A stretch of DNA of 64,000 nt from Pseudomonas orientalis (lineage in GTDB: Bacteria; Pseudomonadota; Gammaproteobacteria; Pseudomonadales; Pseudomonadaceae). Positions 1 through 10,557 of the stretch are shown in pieces. Every line of letters begins with the position of its first letter. Positions within the stretch are counted from its first letter, which is position 1. Both the position numbers and the translations under genes were made by a program. A model generated the notes under the pieces. It did not search any database and was not told the origin of the DNA. It was given only the letters and a program-made list of their open reading frames with translations. The stretch covers positions 5,516,501 to 5,580,500 of the forward strand of contig NZ_CP018049.1 of the NCBI RefSeq assembly GCF_002934065.1, read 5' to 3'.

Positions 1-1
1 C

Positions 2-1123
2 ATTACCCTGTCCGGCGAGCCGGATCTGGATCGCCAGCGTCTGGCCGATGGCTTGCAACAGCTGCGTGAAACCTTGCCGTTGCTGCCGCCGGACCCGTAC
101 CTGTTGCTGAATCACAACGCCTGGGAAAGCCACAATGAACAACTGCGGCCCCTGCCGGAGCTGACCCAGGTGCTGCAAGACATCAGCCAGGCCGCCGAAG
201 GCGTGGACCTGGTCGGTTTCTATGCCGCCGGCCCCATCAGCCGTGGCTTTGCCAGCTCCGACGGGGCGTTCGGCTGGCACCAGGCCAATAGCTTCAACTT
301 CGACTTCAGCCTGTTCCACGCCAATGGCGAAGCGGTCAAGGCCAGCTATGCCGGGCACAGCTGGGACAGCGCCGAGTTCGCCCGACGCGTCCAGCAGGCC
401 CGCGATCAGCTCCAATTTTTGGGCCGGCCACTGCACCCGCTTGCGCCCGGACAGTACCGCGCCTACCTCGCGCCGGCGGCACTCGAAGAGCTCATCAGCA
501 TCATCACCTGGGGCGGTTTTTCCGCGCAGGCCATCGCCAGTAAAGGCAGCTCGTTGCAACGCCTGTATGCCGGCGAACAACAGCTGAGCCCGCTGGTGAC
601 GGTGACCGAGCAGATCAGCGGTTCACTGAGCCAGGCCTTTTCCAGCGAAGGCTACCCGCGCAGCGATGTCAGGTTGATCAATGCGGGCCGCGCCGACGGC
701 CAACTGGTCAACTCGCGCAGCGCCGCCGAATATGGCCTCAATGCCAACGGCGCCGGCAGCGACGAGTCCCCCAGCGCCCTGCAGATGGCCGCCGGCGACC
801 TGGCCCAGGCCGATATCCTCAAGCAATTGGGCACCGGGTTGTACATCAGCAACCTGTGGTACCTGAACTACTCCGACCTGCCGGCGGCGCGCCTGACCGG
901 CATGACCCGCTTCGCCACGTTCTGGGTGGAAGACGGCGAGATCAAGGCACCGGTCAGCACCATGCGCTTTGATGACAGTGTGTACAGCCTGCTGGGCTCA
1001 CAGCTGGAGGCGTTGACGGCCGAGCGAGAACTGCTGTTGTCAGCCAGTACGTACGGCCAGCGCAACACCGCGTCCAATTTGCTGCCAGGCGCCCTGGTCA
1101 AACGCCTGACCCTGACGTTGTAA
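2..1123 (+). CDS. TldD/PmbA-family metallopeptidase-related protein (5' end outside window)
   Basis: The reading frame is open from base 2, so the N-terminus lies upstream of the window; a TTG at 53 is only an internal codon. The visible 373 residues match the C-terminal part of TldD/PmbA-family proteins, which act as paired subunits in maturing or degrading modified peptides. Recognisable are the glycine- and serine-rich core around residues 220-260 (INAGRADGQLVNSRSAAEYG) and the GTGLYISNLWYLNYSD block, both typical of the family's C-terminal barrel. The HExxxH-type metal site of TldD would lie in the missing half, so I cannot tell an active TldD-like subunit from a PmbA/TldE-like one. The gene ends 12 bases before a REPIN. 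Confidence 0.8.
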   Translation: MTLSGEPDLDRQRLADGLQQLRETLPLLPPDPYLLLNHNAWESHNEQLRPLPELTQVLQDISQAAEGVDLVGFYAAGPISRGFASSDGAFGWHQANSFNFDFSLFHANGEAVKASYAGHSWDSAEFARRVQQARDQLQFLGRPLHPLAPGQYRAYLAPAALEELISIITWGGFSAQAIASKGSSLQRLYAGEQQLSPLVTVTEQISGSLSQAFSSEGYPRSDVRLINAGRADGQLVNSRSAAEYGLNANGAGSDESPSALQMAAGDLAQADILKQLGTGLYISNLWYLNYSDLPAARLTGMTRFATFWVEDGEIKAPVSTMRFDDSVYSLLGSQLEALTAERELLLSASTYGQRNTASNLLPGALVKRLTLTL

Positions 1124-1134
1124 ATACAAAACCC

Positions 1135-1223
1135 TGTGGGAGGGGGCTTGCTCCCGATGACGGTGTATCAGTGACAGATGTACTGACTGACACACTGCTA
1201 TCGGGAGCAAGCCCCCTCCCACA
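1135..1223. repeat. REPIN (inward-facing REP pair)
   Basis: Two inverted copies of the REP arm (TGTGGGAGGGGGCTTGCTCCCGAT and its complement) enclose about 40 bases, so the whole element can fold into one long hairpin. It sits between two genes on the same strand, right after the TldD/PmbA-family gene, where such elements can act as 3' mRNA stabilisers or weak terminators. This copy carries the variant core CTCCCGAT instead of CCCCCGAT in both arms, so the two arms have changed together. Confidence 0.9.
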
Positions 1224-1374
1224 TTGTCCTGAGTTGGTTTCAGACAGCTCGGTTTCAACCCTTCCTACCGCCAATTCCCTTCTTCGTGCTCTTCCCGGGG
1301 AGCCCTGTTGTCGCCCGCAAAAAACCTCGTTATAAGAGTTAATGGCATACCGCCACACCACAGTGAGTGCTGCA

Positions 1375-2265
1375 ATGACCCAGGGAAGTTTTGTCATAGA
1401 GAAGCTGTACAAGCACTACAACGTCCACGTAGAGCAACTGGGCAACGATCCGCACAGGAAAACCGTGTTGATGGTCAACGGTGCACTGTCCACCACACGC
1501 TCCTTTGCCCGCACCAGCAAATGCCTGGCCGAGCATTTCAATGTGCTGCTGTTCGACCTGCCTTTTTCCGGCTATTCGCGTGACTACAACACCGACCTGG
1601 ACCTGGTGACCAAGGACGACGAAGTACAGATGCTGCGCGCGCTGGTGGAGCGCTTTGCCGTCAACCATCTGGTCTCGGCCTCGTGGGGCGGCATCTCCAC
1701 ATTGCTGACGCTGGCCCATAATCCGCCGTCCATCGAAAGCTCGGTGGTGATGGCCCTGGCGCCCAACCTCAACCAGGCGATGCTGGAGTATGTAGAGCGC
1801 GTGCGGGTATTGATCGAGGCCGATGACAAATCCGCCGTCGGCCATCTGCTCAACGAGACGGTCGGCAAATACCTGTCGCCGCGCCTCAAGCGCAACAACC
1901 ACCGCCACCTGTCGAACATGGCCACCACCGAGTATCGCCAGGCGCGGTTCCATATCCATCAGGTCCTGGCGCTGGGCGATGGCAACTACTTGCCGGCGCT
2001 CCGGCAAATTGCAACGCCGGTGCACTTCCTCAACGGTACGCTGGACGAATACACCCCGGCCGCCGAAGCCCGGTTGTTCGGCGATTACGTGAGGCACAGC
2101 AGTTTCGCCGTGGCCGAACACACCGGCCATTTGCTCGACCTGGAATCACGCGAGGCGGCGCTGGCGGTGCATCGTGCCTTGCTGGATTTTCTGGTGGGCG
2201 AGCACGCCGCGTTGTCGGCTATAGACGAACCGCTAGTGGGAAAAACAGCGACGAATGGCGCATAA
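1375..2265 (+). CDS. rhlA: RhlA/PhaG-family alpha/beta hydrolase-fold 3-hydroxyacyltransferase
   Basis: This protein closely resembles RhlA, the enzyme that joins two 3-hydroxyacyl chains into 3-(3-hydroxyalkanoyloxy)alkanoic acid, the lipid part of rhamnolipids. The related PhaG moves hydroxyacyl chains from ACP to CoA. Visible are the nucleophile motif SASWGGIST (Ser103), an acidic residue in NGTLDEYT and the histidine in EHTGHLLDLE. The shared stretches HLVSASWGGIST and KSAVGHLLNETVGKYL look more like RhlA than PhaG. I start at 1375 because the resulting N-terminus lines up with RhlA; an in-frame ATG at 1342 adds 11 residues. An efflux pump gene follows 35 bases later. No rhlB glycosyltransferase is in the window, so the product may be a lipid surfactant without sugar. 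Assignment to RhlA rather than PhaG activity is inference. Confidence 0.75.
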   Translation: MTQGSFVIEKLYKHYNVHVEQLGNDPHRKTVLMVNGALSTTRSFARTSKCLAEHFNVLLFDLPFSGYSRDYNTDLDLVTKDDEVQMLRALVERFAVNHLVSASWGGISTLLTLAHNPPSIESSVVMALAPNLNQAMLEYVERVRVLIEADDKSAVGHLLNETVGKYLSPRLKRNNHRHLSNMATTEYRQARFHIHQVLALGDGNYLPALRQIATPVHFLNGTLDEYTPAAEARLFGDYVRHSSFAVAEHTGHLLDLESREAALAVHRALLDFLVGEHAALSAIDEPLVGKTATNGA

Positions 2266-2300
2266 TCGCCGACACATAGCCTGCTAACAAAAGGGTCCCC

Positions 2301-3728
2301 ATGCCGAATCGTGCCCCTCTCGACGCCAAGACCGCCCGCTGGCTGCCCTGGGTGGTCGCGATTGCCTTCTTCATGCAGTCGCTGGACGGGACGATCCTCA
2401 ACACGGCGCTGCCGGCCATGGCCCGGGACCTGGCGGAAAACCCGCTGCGCATGCAGGGCGTGGTCATTGCCTACATGCTCACCGTCGCTTTGCTGATCCC
2501 CGCGTCGGGCTGGATCGCCGACCGCTTCGGCACCAAGAAAATCTTCTTTGGCGCCATCCTGCTGTTCAGCATCGGATCATTGTTGTGCGCCTTGTCCAGC
2601 AGTTTGAGCATGCTGGTGGGTGCGCGGGTAGTCCAAGGCCTGGGCGGGGCGCTGATGCTGCCGGTCGGGCGCCTGGTGGTGCTGCGCGCCTACCCCCGTT
2701 CCGAGCTGGTGCGGATCATGGGCTTCATTACCATCCCCGGCCTGCTCGGCCCGTTGCTCGGCCCGACCCTGGGCGGCTGGATGGTGCAATACCTGACCTG
2801 GCACTGGATCTTCCTGATCAACCTGCCGGTGGGCATGATCGGCTGCTACGCCGTGTGGAAGTTCATCCCCGACCTGCGCGGCAGCGAGCGCACCCGTTTC
2901 GATGGTCTCGGCTTCCTGCTGTTCGGCGCGGCCATGGTGCTGATCACCATTGCCATGGAGGGCCTGGGCGAACTGCACCTGCCGCACCTGCGGGTGATGT
3001 TGCTGCTGTTCGGCGGGCTGGCGTGCCTGGCGGCGTATTGGCTGCGCGCCGGGCATATCGACAACGCCCTGTTCTCGCCGGTGCTGTTCAAGACCCGTAC
3101 CTTTGCCGTGGGTATTCTCGGCAACCTGTTCGCGCGCCTGGGCAGCGGCGCCCTGCCCTTTCTGGTGCCGCTGCTGTTGCAGGTGGCGCTGGGTTATTCG
3201 CCGTCACAGGCCGGCATGAGCATGCTGCCGCTGGCGGCGGCGGCGATGTTCGCCAAGTCCATCGCCCGGCCTTTGATCGAGCGCCTGGGTTATCGCGTGG
3301 TGCTCACCGGCAACACGCTGGCCCTGGGCGCCATGCTGGCGAGCATGGGCCTGGTCAGCGAGCAAACCCCTTACCCGCTGCTGCTGGCGATGCTGGCGGT
3401 GCTCGGCGCCATCAACTCGCTGCAATTCACGGCGATGAACACCGTGACCCTGATCGACCTCGACGACGCCCAGGCCAGCAGCGGCAACAGTTTGCTCTCG
3501 GTGGTGGCGCAACTGTCCCTGAGCCTGGGCGTGGCCTGCGCCGGTGCACTGCTGGGTGGGTTCACAGCCGAAGCCGGCAACGATGGGGTGAACACGGTGC
3601 TCGGCGCGTTCCAGCTGACGTTCCTCACCGTGGGCATCATGGCCATGCTGGCGGCGGCGATCTTCCTGCAATTGTCGCCAAAAGACGGCAAACGTGTGGT
3701 CAGCCGCGAGCATGATATCGAGCACTGA
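2301..3728 (+). CDS. mdtD: MFS multidrug efflux transporter, DHA2 family (MdtD-like)
   Basis: A 475-residue hydrophobic protein of the major facilitator superfamily, of the 14-segment DHA2 type. The first membrane segment contains SLDGTILNTALPAMA, the usual D1 signature of this family, and the loop after segment 2 reads GWIADRFGTKK (motif A). The motif C-like region GLLGPLLGPTLGGW lies near residue 155. It resembles E. coli MdtD in length and sequence. It should export drugs or amphipathic compounds by proton antiport. It lies 35 bases behind the RhlA-like gene on the same strand, so the two may be cotranscribed; export of the surfactant lipid is a possible but unproven role. Confidence 0.85.
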   Translation: MPNRAPLDAKTARWLPWVVAIAFFMQSLDGTILNTALPAMARDLAENPLRMQGVVIAYMLTVALLIPASGWIADRFGTKKIFFGAILLFSIGSLLCALSSSLSMLVGARVVQGLGGALMLPVGRLVVLRAYPRSELVRIMGFITIPGLLGPLLGPTLGGWMVQYLTWHWIFLINLPVGMIGCYAVWKFIPDLRGSERTRFDGLGFLLFGAAMVLITIAMEGLGELHLPHLRVMLLLFGGLACLAAYWLRAGHIDNALFSPVLFKTRTFAVGILGNLFARLGSGALPFLVPLLLQVALGYSPSQAGMSMLPLAAAAMFAKSIARPLIERLGYRVVLTGNTLALGAMLASMGLVSEQTPYPLLLAMLAVLGAINSLQFTAMNTVTLIDLDDAQASSGNSLLSVVAQLSLSLGVACAGALLGGFTAEAGNDGVNTVLGAFQLTFLTVGIMAMLAAAIFLQLSPKDGKRVVSREHDIEH

Positions 3729-3810
3729 CCGGCGTCTCGTCTAGAACTTGCGGGGAAATTCCCACGAGACTGGTACACTGCGCGACATTTTGTTTTGCAG
3801 AGCCAGTCCC

Positions 3811-5196
<1,386 letters not shown>

Positions 5197-5222
5197 AAAT
5201 CTCAAGCTATACAGAGATCCAA

Positions 5223-5313
5223 ATGTGGGAGGGGGCTTGCCCCCGATGGCGGTGTGTCAGTGGCAGATGTACTGACTGACACCCTGCAATCGGGGGCAAG
5301 CCCCCTCCCACAT
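5223..5313. repeat. REPIN (inward-facing REP pair)
   Basis: Two inverted REP arms (ATGTGGGAGGGGGCTTGC and complement) with core CCCCCGATGG on one side and CAATCGGGGG on the other enclose about 40 bases. The element fills the gap between dbpA and the flavoprotein gene, both on the plus strand. Confidence 0.9.
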
Positions 5314-5353
5314 TGGTCTGTAGTCAAATTCAAAATTGTATGAGGACACCGTT

Positions 5354-6532
5354 TTGCGCTCGACCGAAGTTGTGATCATTGGCGCCGGCGCCGCAGGCTT
5401 GATGTGCGCACTGACCGCCGCCGGGCGCGGGCGCCAGGTGATGCTGATCGACCATGCGAACAAGGCCGGCAAAAAGATCCTGATGTCCGGTGGTGGCCGC
5501 TGCAACTTCACCAATCTGTACACAGAGCCGGCCAACTTCCTCTCGCACAACGCGCACTTCTGCAAGTCGGCCCTGGCGCGCTACACCCAGTGGGATTTCA
5601 TCGGCTTGGTGGCCAAGCACGGCGTGCCGTACCACGAAAAGAAACTCGGCCAACTGTTCTGCGACAACAAGTCCAGCGACATCCTCGGCATGCTGCTCGA
5701 TGAATGCATCCAGACCGGCGTGAGCCTGCACCTGGACACCTCCATCCAAGAAATCGCCAGGCTCGACAGCGGTTACCAGTTGCAGACCACCCTGGGTGAG
5801 TTGCAGTGCGAATCCCTGGTGATCGCCACCGGCGGTTTGTCGATTCCAACCCTCGGCGCCACCGGTTTTGGCTATCAAGTGGCCAAACAATTCGGCCATG
5901 AACTGCTGCCGACCCGTGCGGGTCTGGTGCCGTTCACCATCACCGATCAGCTCAAGGAGCTGTGCGGCGAACTGTCCGGCACCTCGGTGGATTGCCTGGT
6001 CAGCTGCAACGGCCAGAGCTTTCGCGAGAACATCCTGTTTACCCATCGCGGCTTGAGCGGGCCGGCGATCCTGCAGATTTCCTCCTACTGGGAAACCGGC
6101 GACACCGTGGCGATCAACCTGCTGCCCGACCACGACGCCCACACGTGGCTGCAACAGCAACAGGCCGAGCGTCCCAACAGCGAGTTGAAGACACTGCTGG
6201 GCGAGATTTTCACCAAGAAGATGGCCAACCTGCTGGCGGACACCTGGTTCGCGTCCAAGCCGATGAAGCAGTACACCCATGCCGAAATCGCCGAGATCGC
6301 CGAGAAGCTCGGCAACTGGCAACTGGTACCGGCGGGCACCGAGGGCTATCGCACTGCCGAGGTAACGCTGGGCGGGGTGGATACGCGGGAAGTGTCGTCC
6401 AAGACCATGGAATCGCTGAAAAGCCCGGGGTTGTACTTTATCGGTGAAGTGCTGGATGTGACCGGTCACCTGGGCGGGTTCAATTTCCAGTGGGCCTGGG
6501 CGTCGGGCTACGCAGCCGCGCAATACGTCTGA
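5354..6532 (+). CDS. BaiN/YhiN-family FAD-dependent oxidoreductase
   Basis: Flavoprotein of the HI0933/YhiN/BaiN family. The N-terminus holds the FAD-binding Rossmann motif VIIGAGAAGLMCA, followed by the family signature AGKKILMSGGGRCNFTN near residue 40. The second dinucleotide motif VIATGGLSIPTLGATGFGY is near residue 165, and the C-terminal FAD contact region reads GLYFIGEVLDVTGHLGGFNFQ. These are the standard landmarks; length (392 residues) is normal. I place the start at TTG 5354 because GAGG lies eight bases upstream and the protein then begins RSTEVVIIGAG; the frame opens earlier at TTG 5336. The physiological substrate of this family in Pseudomonas is unknown. REPINs lie on both sides, so it is probably a single-gene transcript. 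Confidence 0.88.
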   Translation: MRSTEVVIIGAGAAGLMCALTAAGRGRQVMLIDHANKAGKKILMSGGGRCNFTNLYTEPANFLSHNAHFCKSALARYTQWDFIGLVAKHGVPYHEKKLGQLFCDNKSSDILGMLLDECIQTGVSLHLDTSIQEIARLDSGYQLQTTLGELQCESLVIATGGLSIPTLGATGFGYQVAKQFGHELLPTRAGLVPFTITDQLKELCGELSGTSVDCLVSCNGQSFRENILFTHRGLSGPAILQISSYWETGDTVAINLLPDHDAHTWLQQQQAERPNSELKTLLGEIFTKKMANLLADTWFASKPMKQYTHAEIAEIAEKLGNWQLVPAGTEGYRTAEVTLGGVDTREVSSKTMESLKSPGLYFIGEVLDVTGHLGGFNFQWAWASGYAAAQYV

Positions 6533-6549
6533 AGGATGTACTCGGTCAA

Positions 6550-6641
6550 ATGTGGGAGGGGGCTTGCCCCCGATGGCGGTGTGTCAGTCACCTGATGAGC
6601 TGGCTGACACACTGCTATCGGGGGCAAGCCCCCTCCCACAT
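6550..6641. repeat. REPIN (inward-facing REP pair)
   Basis: Inverted arms TGTGGGAGGGGGCTTGCCCC and complement around about 45 bases, 18 bases after the stop of the flavoprotein gene. Downstream genes are on the same strand. Confidence 0.9.
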
Positions 6642-6766
6642 TGACTGCATTCCACATTGAGAATGGGTGTGTGGGAATAATTTTCTGTTGGATGTGATCA
6701 CCACCCTTGCCGTGGCGTCCTTGATAGCTCAATTTAGCGACATCGTCCCGGAAGACTCCCGACTTC

Positions 6767-8950
6767 ATGTCATCGACCTCGTTCAAGCAGTCCCTGCGAC
6801 GCCTGTGGGCACTGGATAAATTCAGCTACAGCATTCGGGTATTCATCGCCCTGACCGGCAGCATGGCGCTGTGCTGGTATCAGGATGAAATGACGCTGCT
6901 GATCCCGCTGTTCCTGGGCATTATCGCCAGCGCCCTGGCCGAGACCGATGACAGTTGGCAAGGCCGTCTCAACGCCCTGGCGGTGACGCTGGTGTGTTTC
7001 AGCATCGCCGCGCTGTCGGTGGAGCTGTTGTTTCCCTACCCCTGGATTTTCGCGGCCTCCCTGGCCCTGGCCACGTTTGGCCTGACCATGCTCGGCGCGC
7101 TCGGTGAACGCTATGGCGCGATTGCCTCGGCCACGTTGATCCTGTCTGTCTACACCATGATCGGCGTGGACCAGCGCGGCGGTGCCGTCAGTGATTTCTG
7201 GCACGAGCCGCTGCTGCTGGTGGCGGGCGCGGCCTGGTACGGCGTGCTGTCGGTGCTGTGGCAGGCGCTGTTTTCCAACCAGCCGGTGCAACAGAGCCTG
7301 GCGCGGTTGTTCCGCGAGCTGGGACGTTATCTCAAGCTCAAATCTTCATTGTTCGAACCGATCCGCCAACTGGATGTGGAAGCACGCCGCCTGGAACTGG
7401 CCCAGCAGAACGGCCGGGTGGTCGCGGCATTGAATGCGGCGAAGGAAATCATCCTGCACCGCGTCGGCAACGGGCGGCCGGGCTCGAAGGTCAGCCGCTA
7501 CCTGAAGCTATACTTCCTGGCCCAGGACATCCACGAGCGCGCCAGTTCGTCCCACTACCCGTATAACGCCCTGGCCGAGGCCTTCTTTCACAGCGACGTG
7601 CTGTTTCGCTGCCAACGCTTGCTGCGCCAGCAAGGCAAGGCCTGCCAGGCCCTGGCCGAGTCGATCCAACTGCGCCAGCCGTTCATTTATGACGACAGCT
7701 TTGCCGAAGCCCTGGGCGATTTGAATGCCTCCTTGGAACACCTGCGCATCCAGAGCAACCCGGCCTGGCGCGGCCTGCTGCGCTCGTTGCGCGCCCTGGC
7801 CGCCAACCTGTCCACCCTCGACCGCCTGCTCGGCGACGCGAGCAACCCCGACGCCCTGGCCGACGCCACCGACAGCAACCTGCTGGACCGGGCCCCACGC
7901 AACCTCAAGGAAATGTGGACGCGCCTGCGCACCCAGCTCACGCCGACCTCGCTGCTGTTTCGCCACGCCTTGCGCCTGTCCCTGGCATTGACCGTCGGCT
8001 ATGCCACGCTGCACGCCATTCACGCCTCCCAAGGTTATTGGATCATCCTCACCACGCTGTTTGTCTGCCAACCGAACTACGGTGCGACGCGGCGCAAGCT
8101 CGGCCAACGGATCATCGGCACCGCGATCGGCCTGACCGTGGCCTGGGCGCTGTTCGACCTGTTCCCAAGCCCGGTGGTGCAGTCGATGTTCGCCATCGCC
8201 GCCGGCCTTGTGTTCTTTATCAACCGCACCACGCGCTACACCCTGGCCACGGCGGCGATCACCCTGATGGTGCTGTTCTGTTTCAACCAGGTGGGCGACG
8301 GCTACGGACTGTTCCTGCCACGCCTGTTCGATACCTTGCTCGGCAGCCTGATCGCGGGCCTGGCGGTGTTCCTGTTCCTGCCGGACTGGCAAGGCCGGCG
8401 CCTGAACAAAGTTCTGGCCAACACCCTGACCTGCAACAGCATTTACCTGCGCCAGATCATGCAGCAGTACGCCGCCGGCAAGAGCGACGACCTGGCTTAC
8501 CGCCTGGCCCGTCGCAACGCGCACAACGCCGATGCAGCGCTGTCCACCACCCTGGCGAATATGCTGATGGAGCCTGGGCACTTTCGTAAGGAGGCCGACG
8601 TAGGCTTTCGCTTCCTGGTGCTGTCGCACACCCTGCTCAGCTATCTGTCGGGCCTTGGCGCGCACCGCGACACTCAACTGCCGGCCGACGTGCGTGAGCA
8701 GTTGATCGAAGGCGCGGGCAACAGCCTGGCGGCGAGCATTGACGAGATCGCCAGCGGCCTGGCCAATAAACAGCCGATTGCGATTCAGAGTGATGACGAG
8801 GAAGCGTTGGCGGCGCAGCTTGAGCAGATGCCGGATGAGATCGATGAGGGCCAGCGGCTGGTGCAGACGCAGTTGGCGTTGATCTGTCGGCAGTTGGGGC
8901 CGCTGCGTACGCTGGCGGCGCATCTGATCAAAGATACGCGCGCGGCTTAG
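6767..8950 (+). CDS. yccS: YccS/FUSC-family inner membrane protein
   Basis: 727-residue membrane protein of the YccS (fusaric acid resistance-like, FUSC) family. An N-terminal block of about six membrane segments (residues 20-160) is followed by a long soluble helical region (about 170-390), a second membrane block (about 395-540, including YWIILTTLFVCQPNYGATRRK, shortened here to the key run QPNYGATRRKLGQR) and a soluble C-terminus. The repeat of membrane and soluble halves is the family pattern. The family is linked to efflux of aromatic acids, but the substrate of YccS is not established. It appears to be a single transcription unit: a REPIN lies upstream and an outward-facing REP pair begins seven bases after the stop. 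Confidence 0.85.
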   Translation: MSSTSFKQSLRRLWALDKFSYSIRVFIALTGSMALCWYQDEMTLLIPLFLGIIASALAETDDSWQGRLNALAVTLVCFSIAALSVELLFPYPWIFAASLALATFGLTMLGALGERYGAIASATLILSVYTMIGVDQRGGAVSDFWHEPLLLVAGAAWYGVLSVLWQALFSNQPVQQSLARLFRELGRYLKLKSSLFEPIRQLDVEARRLELAQQNGRVVAALNAAKEIILHRVGNGRPGSKVSRYLKLYFLAQDIHERASSSHYPYNALAEAFFHSDVLFRCQRLLRQQGKACQALAESIQLRQPFIYDDSFAEALGDLNASLEHLRIQSNPAWRGLLRSLRALAANLSTLDRLLGDASNPDALADATDSNLLDRAPRNLKEMWTRLRTQLTPTSLLFRHALRLSLALTVGYATLHAIHASQGYWIILTTLFVCQPNYGATRRKLGQRIIGTAIGLTVAWALFDLFPSPVVQSMFAIAAGLVFFINRTTRYTLATAAITLMVLFCFNQVGDGYGLFLPRLFDTLLGSLIAGLAVFLFLPDWQGRRLNKVLANTLTCNSIYLRQIMQQYAAGKSDDLAYRLARRNAHNADAALSTTLANMLMEPGHFRKEADVGFRFLVLSHTLLSYLSGLGAHRDTQLPADVREQLIEGAGNSLAASIDEIASGLANKQPIAIQSDDEEALAAQLEQMPDEIDEGQRLVQTQLALICRQLGPLRTLAAHLIKDTRAA

Positions 8951-8956
8951 GCCGCT

Positions 8957-9045
8957 TCGGGGGCAAGCCCCCTCCCACACTGACTGTGTCCACAGGTTCA
9001 GATGTGTGAATACAGTCAAATGTGGGAGGGGGCTTGCCCCCGATG
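8957..9045. repeat. Outward-facing REP pair between convergent genes
   Basis: Two REP arms in the order opposite to a standard REPIN: the complement arm (TCGGGGGCAAGCCCCCTCCC, 8957-8979) comes first and the forward arm (TGTGGGAGGGGGCTTGCCCC, from 9021) second, separated by about 40 bases. Each arm is itself a short palindrome around GGGGGCAAGCCCCC and can form a small hairpin. The pair lies exactly between the stop of yccS (+) and the stop of the binding-protein gene (-). Confidence 0.88.
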
Positions 9046-9060
9046 AGGCCCGTACAGGCG

Positions 9061-9798
9061 CTACATCCCATGGGCCTTCATCAATTTCGCATAACTGCCA
9101 TCCGCCTTCATTCTGGCGATCTCCCGATCAAAGCCGGCAACGATCTGCGCATGCTCGGGGTTCTTCAGACTGACCAGGATATGCAGGCTGTTCTCGCTCA
9201 GCGGTTCACCCACGAATTCCACGGCGCTGCGCACCCTCGGCGACTCGCGTGCCAGGTAGTAACGCGCCACGAACTCATCTTCCAGGGTCAGGCGCACACG
9301 TTTTGCCGCCAGCATCCGCACAGCCATGGCAAAGTTATGCACCGGCACTTTCTGTAACTGTGTGTCCTGGTCGAACGCCACCGAATAGGCATAACCACGC
9401 ACTACTGCGATGCTTTCGCCGTGCAACTGCTGCAGATCCTGATAATCGACAGGGTCGTCACGACGCTTGATAAAGCGCACACGGTTGACCAGATATTGCC
9501 CGGAAAACTCGCCCAACTGCGTGCGGGCATCGTCGTACCAGGCGTTGATCAGCACGTCGTAGCGGCCATCGCCTACACCCTTGAGCGCACGCGCCCAGGG
9601 CACCTGTTCAAAATCGCTGGCATACCCGGCCCGAGCCAGCGCGGTGCTGACGATATCCGTGGCCAGCCCGCCGTTGACCAGGGTGACATCGGTAAACGGA
9701 GGCCAACCGTCCGCCACCAGGCGCAAACGCTGCGCCAATACCGGTTGAGCCAGCAACAACACTGCAATCAAAGCAACGGCACGAGACAATCGCGGCAT
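9061..9798 (-). CDS. Periplasmic solute-binding protein (SBP_bac_3 type), orphan
   Basis: Family 3 extracellular solute-binding protein, the type that binds amino acids or related small molecules. I start at 9798, where AAGG lies nine bases upstream, because the protein then begins with a clear signal peptide (MPRLSRAVALIAVLLLAQPV, cleavage near VLA-QR). The mature part starts RLRLVADGWPPFTD, the usual first strand, followed by a VPWARALKGVGDGRYDVLIN segment typical of the family. The frame opens earlier, at 9849. No ABC permease or ATPase gene is adjacent, so it may act as a free receptor or serve distant transporter parts. The ligand is unknown. Confidence 0.82.
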   Translation of the reverse strand: MPRLSRAVALIAVLLLAQPVLAQRLRLVADGWPPFTDVTLVNGGLATDIVSTALARAGYASDFEQVPWARALKGVGDGRYDVLINAWYDDARTQLGEFSGQYLVNRVRFIKRRDDPVDYQDLQQLHGESIAVVRGYAYSVAFDQDTQLQKVPVHNFAMAVRMLAAKRVRLTLEDEFVARYYLARESPRVRSAVEFVGEPLSENSLHILVSLKNPEHAQIVAGFDREIARMKADGSYAKLMKAHGM

Positions 9799-9998
9799 GC
9801 TTAAAATCCTTGGCGGGCAGGCGATGGCCTGATAACAGTAGCTCATCAATGAGCCTGCATTGGTTATTGCACAAAGAAGTCAGGCACGCATGCACTGAAT
9901 GATGGCAAATTGACGCCATTCACAAAAATGACCGGCTTTGGACAGCAGCGCCAGTCGCACTTACTATCCCTGCCAAGCCTTTGACAAGAGCGCACCTC

Positions 9999-10451
9999 AT
10001 GACGGTCGATTGGATCTGCAGACATCACGACGATCTGGGCAAGGAACAGCTGTACGCCATCCTGCGCCTGCGCGGCGAAGTGTTCGTGGTTGAGCAACAG
10101 TGTGTTTACCAGGACATCGACGGGCAGGACCTGTCCGGCGATACCCACCACCTGATGGCCTGGAAAGCGGATGAACTGGTGGCCTACCTGCGGCTGCTCG
10201 ACCCGGAGTCACAGGGCGGCGATGTGGTGATCGGCCGGGTAATAGTGGCGCCGTCGGCGCGGGGCACCGGGCTGGGGCATTTGATGATGATCGAGGCACT
10301 TGAGCAGATTGAAAAGGTTTGGCCGGATACGCCGATATTTTTGTCGGCCCAGGCGCATTTGCAGGGGTATTACGGGCGGTATGGGTTTGGGGTGGTGGGT
10401 GAGGAGTACCTCGAGGACGGTATTCCACATATTGGTATGCGGCGGGCTTGA
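9999..10451 (+). CDS. elaA: GNAT acetyltransferase, ElaA family
   Basis: 150-residue GCN5-related N-acetyltransferase that matches ElaA. It has the ElaA N-terminal pattern LRGEVFVVEQQCVYQDIDGQ, then the acetyl-CoA binding region VIGRVIVAPSARGTGLGHLM (R-x-x-G-x-G/A) near residue 80, and the C-terminal YYGRYGFGVVGEEYLEDGIP block. The ATG at 9999 gives the family-like start MTVDWICRHHDDL; a TTG at 9981 is less likely. The acyl acceptor is unknown. The gene converges with the winged-helix gene at 10558. Confidence 0.87.
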   Translation: MTVDWICRHHDDLGKEQLYAILRLRGEVFVVEQQCVYQDIDGQDLSGDTHHLMAWKADELVAYLRLLDPESQGGDVVIGRVIVAPSARGTGLGHLMMIEALEQIEKVWPDTPIFLSAQAHLQGYYGRYGFGVVGEEYLEDGIPHIGMRRA

Positions 10452-10459
10452 GGGACTTA

Positions 10460-10533
10460 TCGGGGGCAAGCCCCCTCCCACATTTTGACTGTGTTCACAA
10501 ATCAAAAGTGTGGGAGGGGGCTTGCCCCCGATG
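10460..10533. repeat. Outward-facing REP pair between convergent genes
   Basis: Complement arm first (TCGGGGGCAAGCCCCCTCCC, from 10460), then forward arm (TGTGGGAGGGGGCTTGCCCC, from 10509), about 25 bases apart. It begins nine bases after the elaA stop and ends 24 bases before the stop of the opposing gene, the same layout as at 8957 and 50941. Confidence 0.88.
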
Positions 10534-10557
10534 GCGTCAGCCCAGACGCCACATCAC

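Noticed and set aside
9022..9357. Frames that begin MGGGLPP (also at 10510 and 16352 on the other strand)
   Set aside because: These are translations of REP arms, not genes.
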